Assembly: GCA_022606425.2 (NCBI GenBank)
Contig: JAHDVF020000010.1
Span: 1,860,001 to 1,924,000 of the forward strand
From: Lepidostoma basale
Taxonomy: Eukaryota > Arthropoda > Insecta > Trichoptera > Lepidostomatidae
Direction: 5' to 3'
DNA: 64,000 nt
The position numbers and the translations under genes were made by a program. Positions 1 to 12,600 of this stretch are shown piece by piece. Each line of letters starts with the position of its first letter. Within the stretch, counting starts at the first letter, position 1. A model generated the notes under the pieces. The model had not been told where the DNA came from. It ran no database searches and saw nothing but the letters and a program-made list of their open reading frames with translations.

Positions 1-341
1 AGGACATTTAAAGTTGAGAAAATCATGACATTGCGCCTTCACATTAATCACTGATTGTCCGCCAGTTTCTGACCCGTAATGCGATCTCTGTGAATGATCA
101 CCCTCCCTATTCACCAGATTTAGCCCCTGGCGACTTCTTTTTGTTCCCGAAATGTAAAAAGGTCATGCGGGGGCGGCACTGGGACGACGTGTAGACGATT
201 AAACGTGAAACGACAAAACAGCTGAACAGCGTGACTCTTGAAGACTTCCAGGAATGTTTTGAACAATGGAAACGGAGGTGGGACAAGTGCATTGATACAA
301 ATGGGGAGCATTTTGAAGGGGAAAAGATTGATCTACCCTAA
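1..341 (+). pseudogene. mariner-like transposase, C-terminal remnant
   Basis: Frame-corrected reading gives the end of an IS630/Tc1/mariner transposase. It has a degraded HDxAPSH block near 25-50 (second catalytic Asp region), then YSPDLAPGDFFLFP (third catalytic region), then a Trp/Cys-rich tail ending in GEHFEGEK and a stop at 339-341. Stops inside the reading (the codon after APSH, and near 197) show it is dead. The 5' part lies outside the window and no terminal repeat is visible here. It lies in an intron of the Plp gene. Confidence 0.8.
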
Positions 342-572
342 ATTTTGGAAAAAAAATGAAAAAAAAAAAAAACAGTTCGCGAATTTATTGGACAGGCCTC
401 GTATAATAATAAAGATTTCACATTTCTTGTGGCATTGTTCACTTTTTGAATGTTGCATTTCATATAACCAAATTTGTTCCTATTGCCGTCCAATGAATGA
501 TTTTTCTATGCTTAGCTTCCGTTGTTTGATATTTGAGAACTAAATTGTAAGTTTTTCTTCTTTTTTTTTCAG

Positions 573-691
573 CTGTCTGCCGTCCAGAGTGAAAATTCTA
601 AGCAATTAGCCGTAATTGGTGACAAGTTAAAGCAGAAACGAAATGATGCCTTTGACAAAAATAGAAAACTGGAAGAGACGATTAAAGAACG
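573..691 (+). CDS. Plp: Plp exon (first in window)
   Basis: Acceptor is a long pyrimidine tract ending at AG 571-572. It encodes LSAVQSENSKQLAVIGDKL and a charged helix ending KLEETIKER. It ends in phase 2 at donor GTTCGT. Partial residues 1-40. Confidence 0.8.
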
Positions 692-3600
692 GTTCGTATT
701 TATCAATTTGTGTGCTTATACAGAAATTATGATTATATTTGTAATCATTTGTTAATGTTTTTTGTGAATGTATACTTATACTTGTATACGAATACTGGAT
801 TTCACCCACTGCGGGTTATCAATTCATGATTTAATTAACATGATTTAATCATGATTTATTCATAATTTAATCATGATTTATTCATGATTTAATCACATAA
901 AAAATATTGTAATCATATCTGGTCTAATGTTTGGCATATAGATAGGAGTGACATCTCCAGGCGGCTTCTAACAATGCGCTAATGGCGGGGTAGCCTTTCA
1001 CGTTGTGTTAAAAAGATGTTCTGCTTAATGCTTAATAAACATAAATCTCCATAGATGGCGTTAGTATGTAAATTATATATAGAGTAATCTTAAAAAGATT
1101 AACATATGTAATCAAAATCTTCATAGATGGCGCATTGAAACTGACATGTGAAATCTGGTATAGGACTTTAACATATATACAACTTCCAAAAATTTGTCAG
1201 ACATGGTCATAAGAAAGGTGGGATGGGGAATGTTGTAATTGCATAAAGCGTGCGCTTAACCCAACCAATGACAGGTCATAAGTCCTGTAAACACCTTGAT
1301 CAACCATATTCAGTTTCCAATTTGCATCTTCGTCTCTATTGAGATACAATAAAATTTGTTAATGTATTTATTTATTTATATGTATTATTTAATCAGTGGA
1401 TTATTGAGTTTAACTAATTGTAAATAGTAAATAGATCTTACAGCCTGGTTTGATATCAATAAAGGTGACAAACAGGGTTGCGTACAGTGGCGTGCGTAGG
1501 GTCAACCATTGAGGCAAGCCCGTCCGACTTTTTTATGTTATAATATTAGTATAAGAGAGCTGAAAGGGTTGGATGAACGGAGTGTCAGTAAGCTGTCTCT
1601 TGTGTGCGGATGACGCTGTTCTACTTGCAGACAATGAGCATGAACTACAAATACTGGTGAATAGTATGTATGAAGTATGCATGCGAAATGATCTGATGAT
1701 GAATGTGAATAAGTCCAAGGTAATGATTTTTGAAAGAGAAGAAATCATGACAGTCTGCAACATTAGAGTGAATGGTGAAAATTTGGAGCAAATAGATGAG
1801 TTCGTGTATTTGGGTATTATGTTTACAAAAGATGGGCGAGTGGAGAGGGATATTGAAAGAAGGGTTGGGGCAGGTAACAAAGTGAATGGTGCACTTAAAG
1901 TTGTCATCGCAAACAAAAACCTATCCAAAAAAGCTAAAATGGCAGTGTACAATGGTGTTCTTGTACTGAACCTTATGTATGGAAGCGAATCATGGAACTG
2001 GCAAAGAAGGGTGAAAGTAGAATAAATGCAGTAGAAATGAGATCTCTTAGACGAATATGTGAATACTCTGTGTATGATAGAGTGTCAAATAAAAATATGA
2101 GAAGTGAATGCGGTGCAAATGATGGTGTTATGAACAAAATAATGAAAGGATCATTAAGATGGTTTGGAGACATGGAAAGAATAAATGAAGAAAAAAAGTA
2201 TATGTTAACATGGTAACGAGGAAAATGTGTCAAAATCAAATAAATCAAATATTGAATGCCTTTTTATGTACATGTACTACATACATATTTGTTTTCGGAG
2301 CAAAATTTGTAATTTCATAATCAATAAATGAGCCGGGAAAAAAAATCAATTAACACCTTATTTCGTTAAAGAATTAGCGCCCGTTTGATTATCCCGAAAA
2401 ATCGCTATCTGAAACACCTCTGGTCCCAATTAGTCCGGATAAACGTTATTTTGTATTTAAAATGTTTTTCCTATTACAGAATCTTAATATTTTTTATTTT
2501 TTATTATCTTTATTATTGAGGGTAACAAACAGCAATTACAGTATATGAATATAAACACACAGAGACAACAAAACAAGGCCAATTACATGCTACCACAAAT
2601 ATTATATATCAACTGACTTAGGGTTAAATATATAAGAAGAATAAAGTAACACTTAAAGAGAAAACTAGTAGTTTTAGTAATAATGAATAATTAAAGATGA
2701 AATATACTTTAAAAATGTAAAAAAGAAGAAAAAGACCATTAAGATGGAACACATCGATGTTATTAAAGCACTTATTGTACATGTCTTATGTTAATTCTAA
2801 ATAAGTACTCTTATTTAAAAAAATATTTTTTGTTGGTATAGAGATGGGCTGAGGCACATGACGCTGACGCTGCAGAAGGTGCTGTCCCAGCTGGTGGAGT
2901 ACTTCAACTTGTGCGAGGACGAGCTCAATAACACTTTTGTCGGTGAGCTTCTGAGGCAAATCATCCACGCCGATGACAACTTTGATAATACCCTTGTTTT
3001 AAGGTGAGTTCTTGATAATAGAAATACTTTTATTATAAATTCTATACATCTATACATTTTTACATCTATACATCTTTGCATATAAGACTCTTTGCATCGA
3101 CGACTTTCGTGGCCGAGTGGTAAGTACATTGACTGCCACCCCGAAGGTTGCGGGTTCGATTCCCGGCGAGCGCAGTGTGATTGTGACACTGTCTTTGGTC
3201 TGGTGTAGAATTCACGTGACAATAAAATGGCGATAGATTAGCTACCTATCACATGCAACGAGAATCACTATAATAGCTATAATACCCTTTACATCGATTT
3301 GGCTCATGCTGTCATGATGTAAAGAGCGATTAAAAAAAAAAAGTAATTACTATTTATTTGTAAATTTTACTCACTTTAAAAAAAAATCTTTGTTTAGGCT
3401 ACGGCCACATCAAAGTGTTTCGGTCGGTGACTCGCTTGCTGTCTGTCGGAAAAAGACGGAGACTGTTTTGACAGTGTTGTCGAATTATTTTATTAGAAAA
3501 TGTCACACTATTGATTTACTTTAATTTATGAATTAATCAATTAATATAAATGGAAATAATGATCAGTGATCACAAAGTTAAAGGTCTAAAATTTATAAAC

Positions 3601-6600
3601 TCATATTTATTTTCAAATTGAATATTTCTTTATTTTACATTGATTAAATTTTGCTAACATTTGAATTTTTATTTATTTTATTGATTCTGCACAAGTAATT
3701 AGCAAATTTTATTCAATGTAAAATATAGAAATATTTAATTTGAAAATAAAAAGCTAGTGACATTTTGAAACAAAATAATTTGACAACGCTGTTAAACCAG
3801 TCATTTTCTGACAGATAGCAAGCGAGTTACCAACCGAAACACTTTGGTGTGGCTGCAACCTTATGAATATATGTACTTACGAAGCTTGGTCACGAAGTTC
3901 ACAAATATAAACGATTTTTGTGCGAAGAGATTAATTTTTTTTTAAATGTTTTACTACAACTTAATTGCTTCCTATGAAAGAATCATTGCTTAAATTAATG
4001 TTACTAAATTATGTTTGTGTAACATATTTGTTTAATTTAATATAATTTAATTTTAGCACATATACGACTACAAATGATAAATCTCCTCTCGGATCCCTGC
4101 ACGGGTCCCGGGATGACCTGGACTCTACCGCCCTATCGCAGGTCAGCTCTCAGACACGGCGGATGCATTTTGCCCCCAAAGTGGATGGCATTATGCCCTT
4201 CATAGAGTCTGACAGCATCCTGGACTATCTAGACAAGAGTCAGGACGTTAGTGTAACCTTCAAGCACGACCTAGATTACTGCCTGCGGAGACTGAAGCAT
4301 GAGGCCCAGGAGTTGCTGGTGTTATCTACACAGGCGCCCAAGCGACTCAGTATCTTGGGGTCAAATGGTATGTCACTCTTAACTTTATCATGAACATTTA
4401 AATGTTATTTTATGTGCAAATAATAAATAATCACTTAATTAATATTATTTCTTTTGCTTATCATTTTTCAATGAAGCTATTACCAAGTCCATATTAGTGT
4501 TTTTTCTATTTATCTTTGTATTACTTGATTTAATTATTTTTCTTTTACTTGAAATTTTGAAATATTCTTATTTTTAATTTAACCCTTAACGGACGTAAGT
4601 CACCTATGACTTGACAACAAACTTTGTCACATGTGAGGTAACACAATGAATCATGTTGAATCTTGCTGTCTGTGGAATCTGTGCGTATTTACTTTGTCAG
4701 TTAAATATTATCAACGGAGTGATTAACATACACAGACGCTTTTTAAATTTAAATATTGATAGAATAACAATAATATACAAAAGATACAAAAGTCAGCACC
4801 CGATAAGGGTTAATATCTAAATATTTTTGTGAATTTTTTAGAATATAAATTAAAACACTGTTTTTTCCACTTTTGTGTTTATTTTTCTTAACATGTTTCG
4901 AAGGTTTTACACCTTTATTTTCTCAATAATGATATAAACGTTTGTTATTATTTTCTCCTGATGATGAACGTGTAAAAACTTCGAAACATGTCGAGAAAAA
5001 TAAACTCAAAAGTGGGTAAAAACAGTGTTTAATTTCATAAAAAAATCATTCCACAGTGCTTCCAGCTTATCTAAAATTACATATTTTTTATTTAACCACC
5101 CTACCTATTTGAACGTACCTGATATGTTGACTTTGACTGTACCATTCTACGATATCCCATATCACGTACGGGCTTGAGAAAAAGTAATGTACCTAAAATG
5201 TACAAAGTTTTAGGGATATGCGCGTGTGCCATCAAAACTTGAGCACAAGTCTTCATAAATATGATAGTTTTACAAGGGGCAGGCGAAGTGTGCGGCCGAG
5301 TATTTGACGTTTCGTAATTTAAAAAAATAAAATTAGTATTTACATAAATTTCATTAATAAAAAACCTACTTGTTTTTTGCACGTTTCTCAGAAAATAACC
5401 CAAAGGTAGGGCGGTTAATGTATTTTTCAATTCTGAAACTTCGCTGTTTGATCAAGTTTAATTTCGAAACTCCTACATTAGAATTCATGTCCTGGGTATT
5501 ATTAGATATGATAAGAAAGTTGAGATTATTATTACTTTTTTTAAAATCTGTTTTTATTGTATTTAAACGGTACAAAATGAATTGATATTGAGTTACATTT
5601 CAAAAAAGTATATATGTTTAAAACAAATATATTTACGTTTCGCTTACTCTCCTTATGAAGAAAATTTCTTGTATCAAGGAGAGGAGTATCTGGAATGTCA
5701 CTAAAATTTATGCCACCAAAGAGTCAGTTCACTAAATTTTAAAGTTTTTTAGGCAATTTATATTTATTGTATGAGACCTGGTTTCTGAGTTCTTCTGGGG
5801 GGCATTAAACCATTTTTGTCCACTAAATTGAAAATGATGCTGGGCTGTGGTTGTATTTAATTTTTTTTTAAACACAATGCATCCCTTGCTCCTTGGTCGC
5901 TCACTCAAGATAAAGTAATTATTTTGACGACCTTCGTGGCCGAGTGGTAAGTGCATTGACTGCCACCCCGAAGGTTCCGGGTTCGATTCCCGGCGAGGGC
6001 AGTGTGATTGTCACACTGTCTTTGGTCTGGTGTAGAATTCACGTGACAATGAAATGGCCATATATTAGCTACCTATAACATGTCACGAGAATCACTATGA
6101 TAGCTATAATACCCTTTACATCGATTTGGCTCATGCTGTCATGATGTAAAGAGCGATTCAAAATAATAATAATAATAATAATCATTTTCTGATTTTAGTT
6201 TAAAAATCTTCAGCAGTACATTTTTCAATGGATTATTGTTACAATGTTCAAATAAATAAGTTGACAATTTCGTATTGACATAACGGCCAATTTAAATGCG
6301 CAAAGAGAAATAAACAAATTTGTCATATTCTAACCCATTGACTAGAGTGACATGTGTATTTTTGTGTGCAGATAATTACATATCGCACTTTGTGTGATCT
6401 TTAATGTTTGCGGAGTTCAAAGTGAGATTGTTGTTGCTGTGTTGTTTGTTTTGTGTCACAATATGTCAAAGTTTATACTTGATTTTATAGATGAGCAGCC
6501 AACCAAGGAACCCGCGGGTGATTTATTACAGGAGCACAATGAACTCCAAAACAAATATACGGAGTTGGAGACGGTCAGGAAGGTAATTAAGTTGAACTAT

Positions 6601-9600
6601 TTAGTTATAGAAAATACTTCTTATGAAAGAACTGATGCTGGTGCTAAGATGAGTGATTTGTCTGTAAATTGTCTGCTTTACGCGGACGATGCCGCTCTCA
6701 TTGCTGATAGTGCAGACAAGTCATGGTATGCAAGTCAAACGATTTAATGATGAATGTCGGAAAGTCAAAGGTGATGGTTTTTGAAAGGGAAGAGCAAATG
6801 AAACTTTGTAACATAAGTGTGAACAAAGAGAACTTGGAGCAGGTGAGTGAATTTGTGTATTTAGGTAGCATGTTCACAGCGGATGGCCGAACGGATAGTG
6901 AAGAAAGCGAAAATGACCTTTCACAATGGAGTTCTTGTACCGACCCTTATGTATGGAAGCGAAGCGTGGAACTGGCAGAAGAAGAATGAGAGCAGAATAA
7001 ATGCGGTAGAGATGAGGTCCCTAGGACGTATGTGTGGTAGAATGATGTACGACAGAATTTCAAATGCTGATATAAGAAAGGAATGTAGAGCGGAAGAAGG
7101 TATTATGAACAAAATTATGAAAGGATCGCTGCGTTGGTTCGGATATATGGAGAGAGAATGGTTAAGAAAGTATCCCTTATTTAAACCTCATGCGCTTCTA
7201 GCTTCATTTGCAGTAAAACAAATTGTCTCAAACTGCAGTTGGATACATTTACAGTTCAGACAGATAGTCACAGTTCTTGGACTTGGATCTTCTGGCTTAC
7301 AGAGGTTCAGTTCATGTGGCTATTCTTCTTACGCCTGATTGTAACATTGTTGAAAGGTGATTTGGTGGGTTTTTAGTTTATGCAGGGGCATGATTTGTGT
7401 GGCCCGGAGTGTTGCTCTGAAGGAGGATCGATTTTGGGCACTTGTGGCGGCTGGAGGTGTTTGGGTCATAATTTGAGAGGTCTTTTATTGTGGGGTTAGG
7501 ATGTGAATGTTCCTTTGTAAAAACGTTCAGCAAGTTTCAGAATGAATTCATCTATCATCGGGATTCCCGATTCTAGGTGCAGTTGTGTGATCCTGGTCCA
7601 TGAAGGCGCACCAAGCGATAAATGGATAGCCTTATTTTGTAGGATTTGGAGTTTTCGTATGTGACTCAAAACTGCATAGCCCCAGATTGGGGTTGCGTAA
7701 ATTTCTTAAGACACATTCAAATATGAGCTATAAATGTAGTTTGTTTCAGTTTGATTTTTTTTAGACTGCAAATGTAGTCAGTCAATAGGGTTAAATAAAT
7801 TATTTAATCTTTTGTAAAAAAATGTGTTATTCATATTGTTTTATGAAATTGACAGATTTTGGAGGATTCTCTCAGCCAGAGCATATACCGAGAAGAAGTG
7901 CTGCGTTCGGAGCTGCATGACGCAATGGAGAAAATGTCAGAACTCACCAAAAGCCATCCGCTGCACCAGGACATCATCTCGGAGAGGTCATTATCCAATA
8001 AATTATATCAAACTATTTCATGTTGGAGCATGTTTTATTGTTGATTTAATTCCAGTGAATATCTGTGTTCTGGCCGTGTATTATATCTGTATAATGATAT
8101 ATCTGTTTGGGTTATCAGTCAAGTAATGTGTTTAAAGTTATAAAAGGTCAGGATGTAAAAGACCTGACGTATACTATATACATACTTAAGTTATGCCGTA
8201 TAGTACTTTCTATTTATCATATGTATTGATTTATGTTTTTGATTCAAATTAGCTTTTAAACACTGACAATCGATTCTTTGGGATCGAATGTAAACTTATA
8301 TTCAATTAATTAAGAAGACATGGGATGACTAAATTCATCAATTACTGAAAGGTGGCTATGTTCGAAGTAGGAACAATCGACGAGCGTGCATGTCACAATT
8401 TATGAATGTAGAAGAGGTGCGAGAGGATATTTGACTCTTTAAGCTTCTAAGTGTCATTGCTTTAGGTGATTGTTATCTTACATTATTTAAAATTGTAAAA
8501 AATGTATAAATGGATCTTATTAACCCTTTGGTTGTCGGCTCTTTTGGGATTAATATGCCAAAATAGACGCGATTTTAGAGAAAGTAATTCAATATTAAAA
8601 TATGTTACAGTAGAACGTTCTTAATTGGGACCAGAGGTGTTCTGGACACCGATTTTCCGGATAAATAATGACAGGTTGAAACTAACGAGATAACACATCG
8701 AAACTCGAATACAGCAGGAGACTGACCGTCCGTAGGGTGCGGGGGAGAACGAGAGGAGGAGGGAGGAGAAGGATGATGCAACCCACACCCAATGTTGTGT
8801 AGGTGTGGTGGGGTAAGCTTAGTCATGCGTAATTGACCTTCCGTTTAACTGACATCCGGATAAACGACGTTCTACTGTATATAATTTACAAACAGTCTGT
8901 AAAATAAATCTTTTAATTTATCATAATTCAAACAAATCTGTTTTATATTCCGTCGGCATCTTTGATATGAACACTTGCAACTAGCCGATTACCCTAATTT
9001 CCGGGCCGAGAGCGACACAAAAACTTACTACTGTAGTTTCGTACACACAGTGTAAAAAAGTGCACAGTCAGCAGCCACCATTCTTACGGCCACCGTCAAA
9101 ATTGTAAGCCGTGTCATTAATTTAGTTTTATCTCGGCGCGCAAAAAATATTCCTAGCCGAGTCCAGACACTACGAGTAATGTATAATAAATGTATGTGAT
9201 CTAAACAAAACAGACAGATATGAGACCCCTAGTGGCTGGCTGTATACTGTTCTTTTTTACACTATGCCCATTAACCACTTTTTTTTACATTTAATGAAAT
9301 CTTTAAATTCTAAATACGGTAGAATGTCATTTATCCGGACGTTAGTTTACCGGAACGTCAATTATCCGGACAAACCGAGATGATGAAGCGTTCTGTACCG
9401 TGACCTACGCATGACTAAGCTTACCTTACCACACCTACGCAACGTTGGGTGTGGGTTTTATCATCCTTTTCTTCCCTCCTTCTCTCTTTCTCCCCCGCAC
9501 CCTATGGATATTCAGTCTCCCGTTGTGTTCGAGTTTCATTGTATTATCTTGTTAGTTTCAACCTGTCATTTTTTATTTAGTATTATATTATATACTAGCT

Positions 9601-12600
9601 GACCCGGCGAACTTCGTACTGCTTCAGAATCAATAAATGTTGTGTTAACTTATTAGTTAAATTAAATTCAGTTATTTATTAAGTTAAAATGAGTACTCAA
9701 AATGAATTAAGTTCAATAAATGTACAAAAATCAAAATGAAAAGTATTTTAAATACATTGATATGAATGTAATTCACATGGCAGTATGGCTTTATTGTAGC
9801 AAATCGAAATGATTCGCATAGCATCGTTGCACTACTTTCTGTTTAACTATTATATTTGCTGGATGGGATGCACTCGGGTCGATTTTTCCGGTGTTTTAAT
9901 AGTTATTCTGCTATTCGGGACGGAGACAAATCCAACAAATCAAAGATCATCAAAATCGGTCCAGCCGTTCTTGAGTTATAAATGGTGTAACTAACACGTT
10001 CCTAATTAGTCCGGATAAACGACGTTCTACTGTATCCATTTTTTATCAAAAAATATATACCAATATAGCACTGAATCACTCCCGCACACTGTCTAAAACG
10101 TATATGTTTCTTTTATAAATCGTGGGTTAGATCCGTCGGATTCCGCACTTTCCCCTAGTGTAGCGAATGCCTATATATCGGATTTCGGCAACCAAAGGGT
10201 TAAATTGTACTATTATATTAATGTTACTGTTAATTTCCTATACAACCAGTGATATTTTATTTATACAAATGAAATGTTGCGACTCTATTTCAAAATAGGA
10301 AATTTTTTGTGTTGTACAGATATGGCGAGGTCACATCCCCAGCACGCCTGGACGAAGAGCTACGCATCGCTAACTCGGAACGAGAAGATATGCAGATGCA
10401 GGTGAACTCTTTTCCTAAATGTTTATTGATTTTTATGTTACACTTCAAGACTTGTGTAATATAGTTTTCAAGTAAGGAACCTTTTCTTGTCCTAGTGTCC
10501 TAACCAGCTGTGAATTATATTCTCTTTGGTTTTTTTGGTACTGTTTTCTTTATTCAAAAATTTATCTTGTCATATAAAACAATCTTTCAACTGACAATCA
10601 AATCAAAATTTTAAATGGTCACTTTTGTGTCTCTAGCATGAACCACTAACTAAATTAACTACCGGTGCTTTCCTTTTGATATTAACTAGTGATTTTGGGA
10701 AAAGTTCTTATGAGACAATTACTCGGTGTTTTTGTGATGGTGTCCAATCGAGTTGCGAGCGGATATGAAATGCGCGTGGCGGGGACCGTACTAATGATGA
10801 TGATGAAATAATGACCAGTTGGAAGCGGCGAATAAGCAGTTGCGCTCCACAAGACAGTTTCTAGAGGAGCAGGCCGTGGAGCGGGAGCATGAGCGGGACG
10901 AGTTTCAGCAAGAACTTAAACAGCTGAAAGATGAGAACGGCAAGCTGCTGGTGAGGACCCAACAGTGTTTGAGGATATCCAAAGAGGTAAGTATCGCTGC
11001 CTTCACCTACACACTGTTACGAATGCTAACCTGCCATATATATATCATGGGCTAGGTTACTCCAAATTCTCTTTCTGAGGTGATGTTTTTTTTTTAGTTT
11101 CGAGGTCAAACCATTACCATGAGTACTTTAACTAGAAAAGTAAAGTTGTTATAATAATCTAATTATTTCACTGAAATCTCTTGATGACAGTTCATTTGAA
11201 ATAATAATGAAATAAAACAATGTTTTTTAACTCAATGGTTAAACACAGACGAAAACTACAGAGAAAAAAATGTTTTTTCCACTTTTGTATTTATTTTTCT
11301 CGGCATGTTTCGAAGGCTTTACACCTTCATCATCGGGAGTACGATATAAACTCGAGATAAATTAACTCAAAAGTTGATAAAACAGTGTTTTAATTCACAT
11401 TCTTCTTCTTCTTTCGTTGCCGTGTCAAGTCCCCTAAATTTTTTTGATCACTGCAGCTAAGGCATCTCTATCCTGAGCCACTTGAAATATGTTCTGAACT
11501 CTTGTAATTCCTGTCCACTCTTTTTATCGCTTTTATTTTTAGCTTTTTATCAACTCTTCGATGTCCCTCTACTTTACCCATTAATACCCTTAGTACATGG
11601 CCCAAATATGAGACCTTTCTAATTTTCACACTCGACCACAGCTCTCTATTGGCTCTGGTTCTCTGTAGTTTTCACAGACGAGATATCTCGGCAAATGGCG
11701 CAGTGCTTGCGCCGTATTGACTTGTATTGACAATTTGGCAGAAACGGAACACACACTGACATCTGTTTTAGTTATCCCGAAATATTTTATCAAATTTCCA
11801 AATACTTTTAACCTATTTATAGGTTAATTTCGAAAACTGTTTGACAATGAAAATTTGAAACTGGTTTAACTTCAATAAAAAACTATAACAATCGATGCGG
11901 GATATGATATTTCTTAAGTAAATTATAATTTCTTTTTAACACAGCAAAAAAAAAATTTTTTAGACAAGTTTTATTTTGACAAAAAATAATTTTAGTTTTT
12001 TTTTGACATATAGGTGATGTTCACAGACTGGACCAGTTGTTTAATTAAATTCGTCTTCTTATTCAAGTTTTTCCTCTCCTATCGGAGGTGGGACAGCATC
12101 ATGGATATTTCTACCAGTGATACAGCAGCTCTAAACAGGGATGTTGTGCTGCAATTGAACCATTCTCAACCAGGTTTTCTAGTCAGGATTTTCTTCTCCC
12201 AAAACTTCGTTTTCTGTTAATTTTACCTTGGACAATCACTTTGTATTTATGGTTTCTCATAATGTGCCCAAAGTATTCCAGGTTTTCGTGCTTTATGTTC
12301 TTTACAATTTATTTTTCTTTCTTCATTCCCTGCAGGTACTTCCTCATTTGTGACTCTTTCTGTCCGTGATATTTTAAATATTCTATGATATATCCACATC
12401 TCAAAGGCATCCAGCTTTTTGTCAAGATCCACGTTTCCATATTGTAGAATAAGACCGGTAGCACGTAACATCGAACTATTCCCATTTGCAATTCGATGGA
12501 TAGGTCTCTGTTAATTATTATTTGTATATATTAATTATATAGGGGAGTAACTTTGGGTGAAACATAAAAGTAAATTCAGATATCTACTTCAAACATTTAT

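Larger units (their letters stand above)
8520..10203. mobile_element. TTAA-flanked MITE with nested insertions
   Basis: Outer ends TTAACCCTTTGGTTGTCGGC and, inverted, TTAACCCTTTGGTTGCCG. Inside are two Tigger-like MITEs (8608-8877, 9317-10032), the second itself carrying another repeat (9594-9996). Confidence 0.7.

Noticed and set aside
905..1348. Solo LTR
   Set aside because: TG...CA ends are suggestive, but no target duplication is seen at either long copy; kept as an unclassified repeat.
3110..3180. Possible tRNA gene (A and B boxes)
   Set aside because: It repeats at 5930 and 59800 with a common non-tRNA body and A-rich tail, so it is a SINE head; no full cloverleaf pairing.
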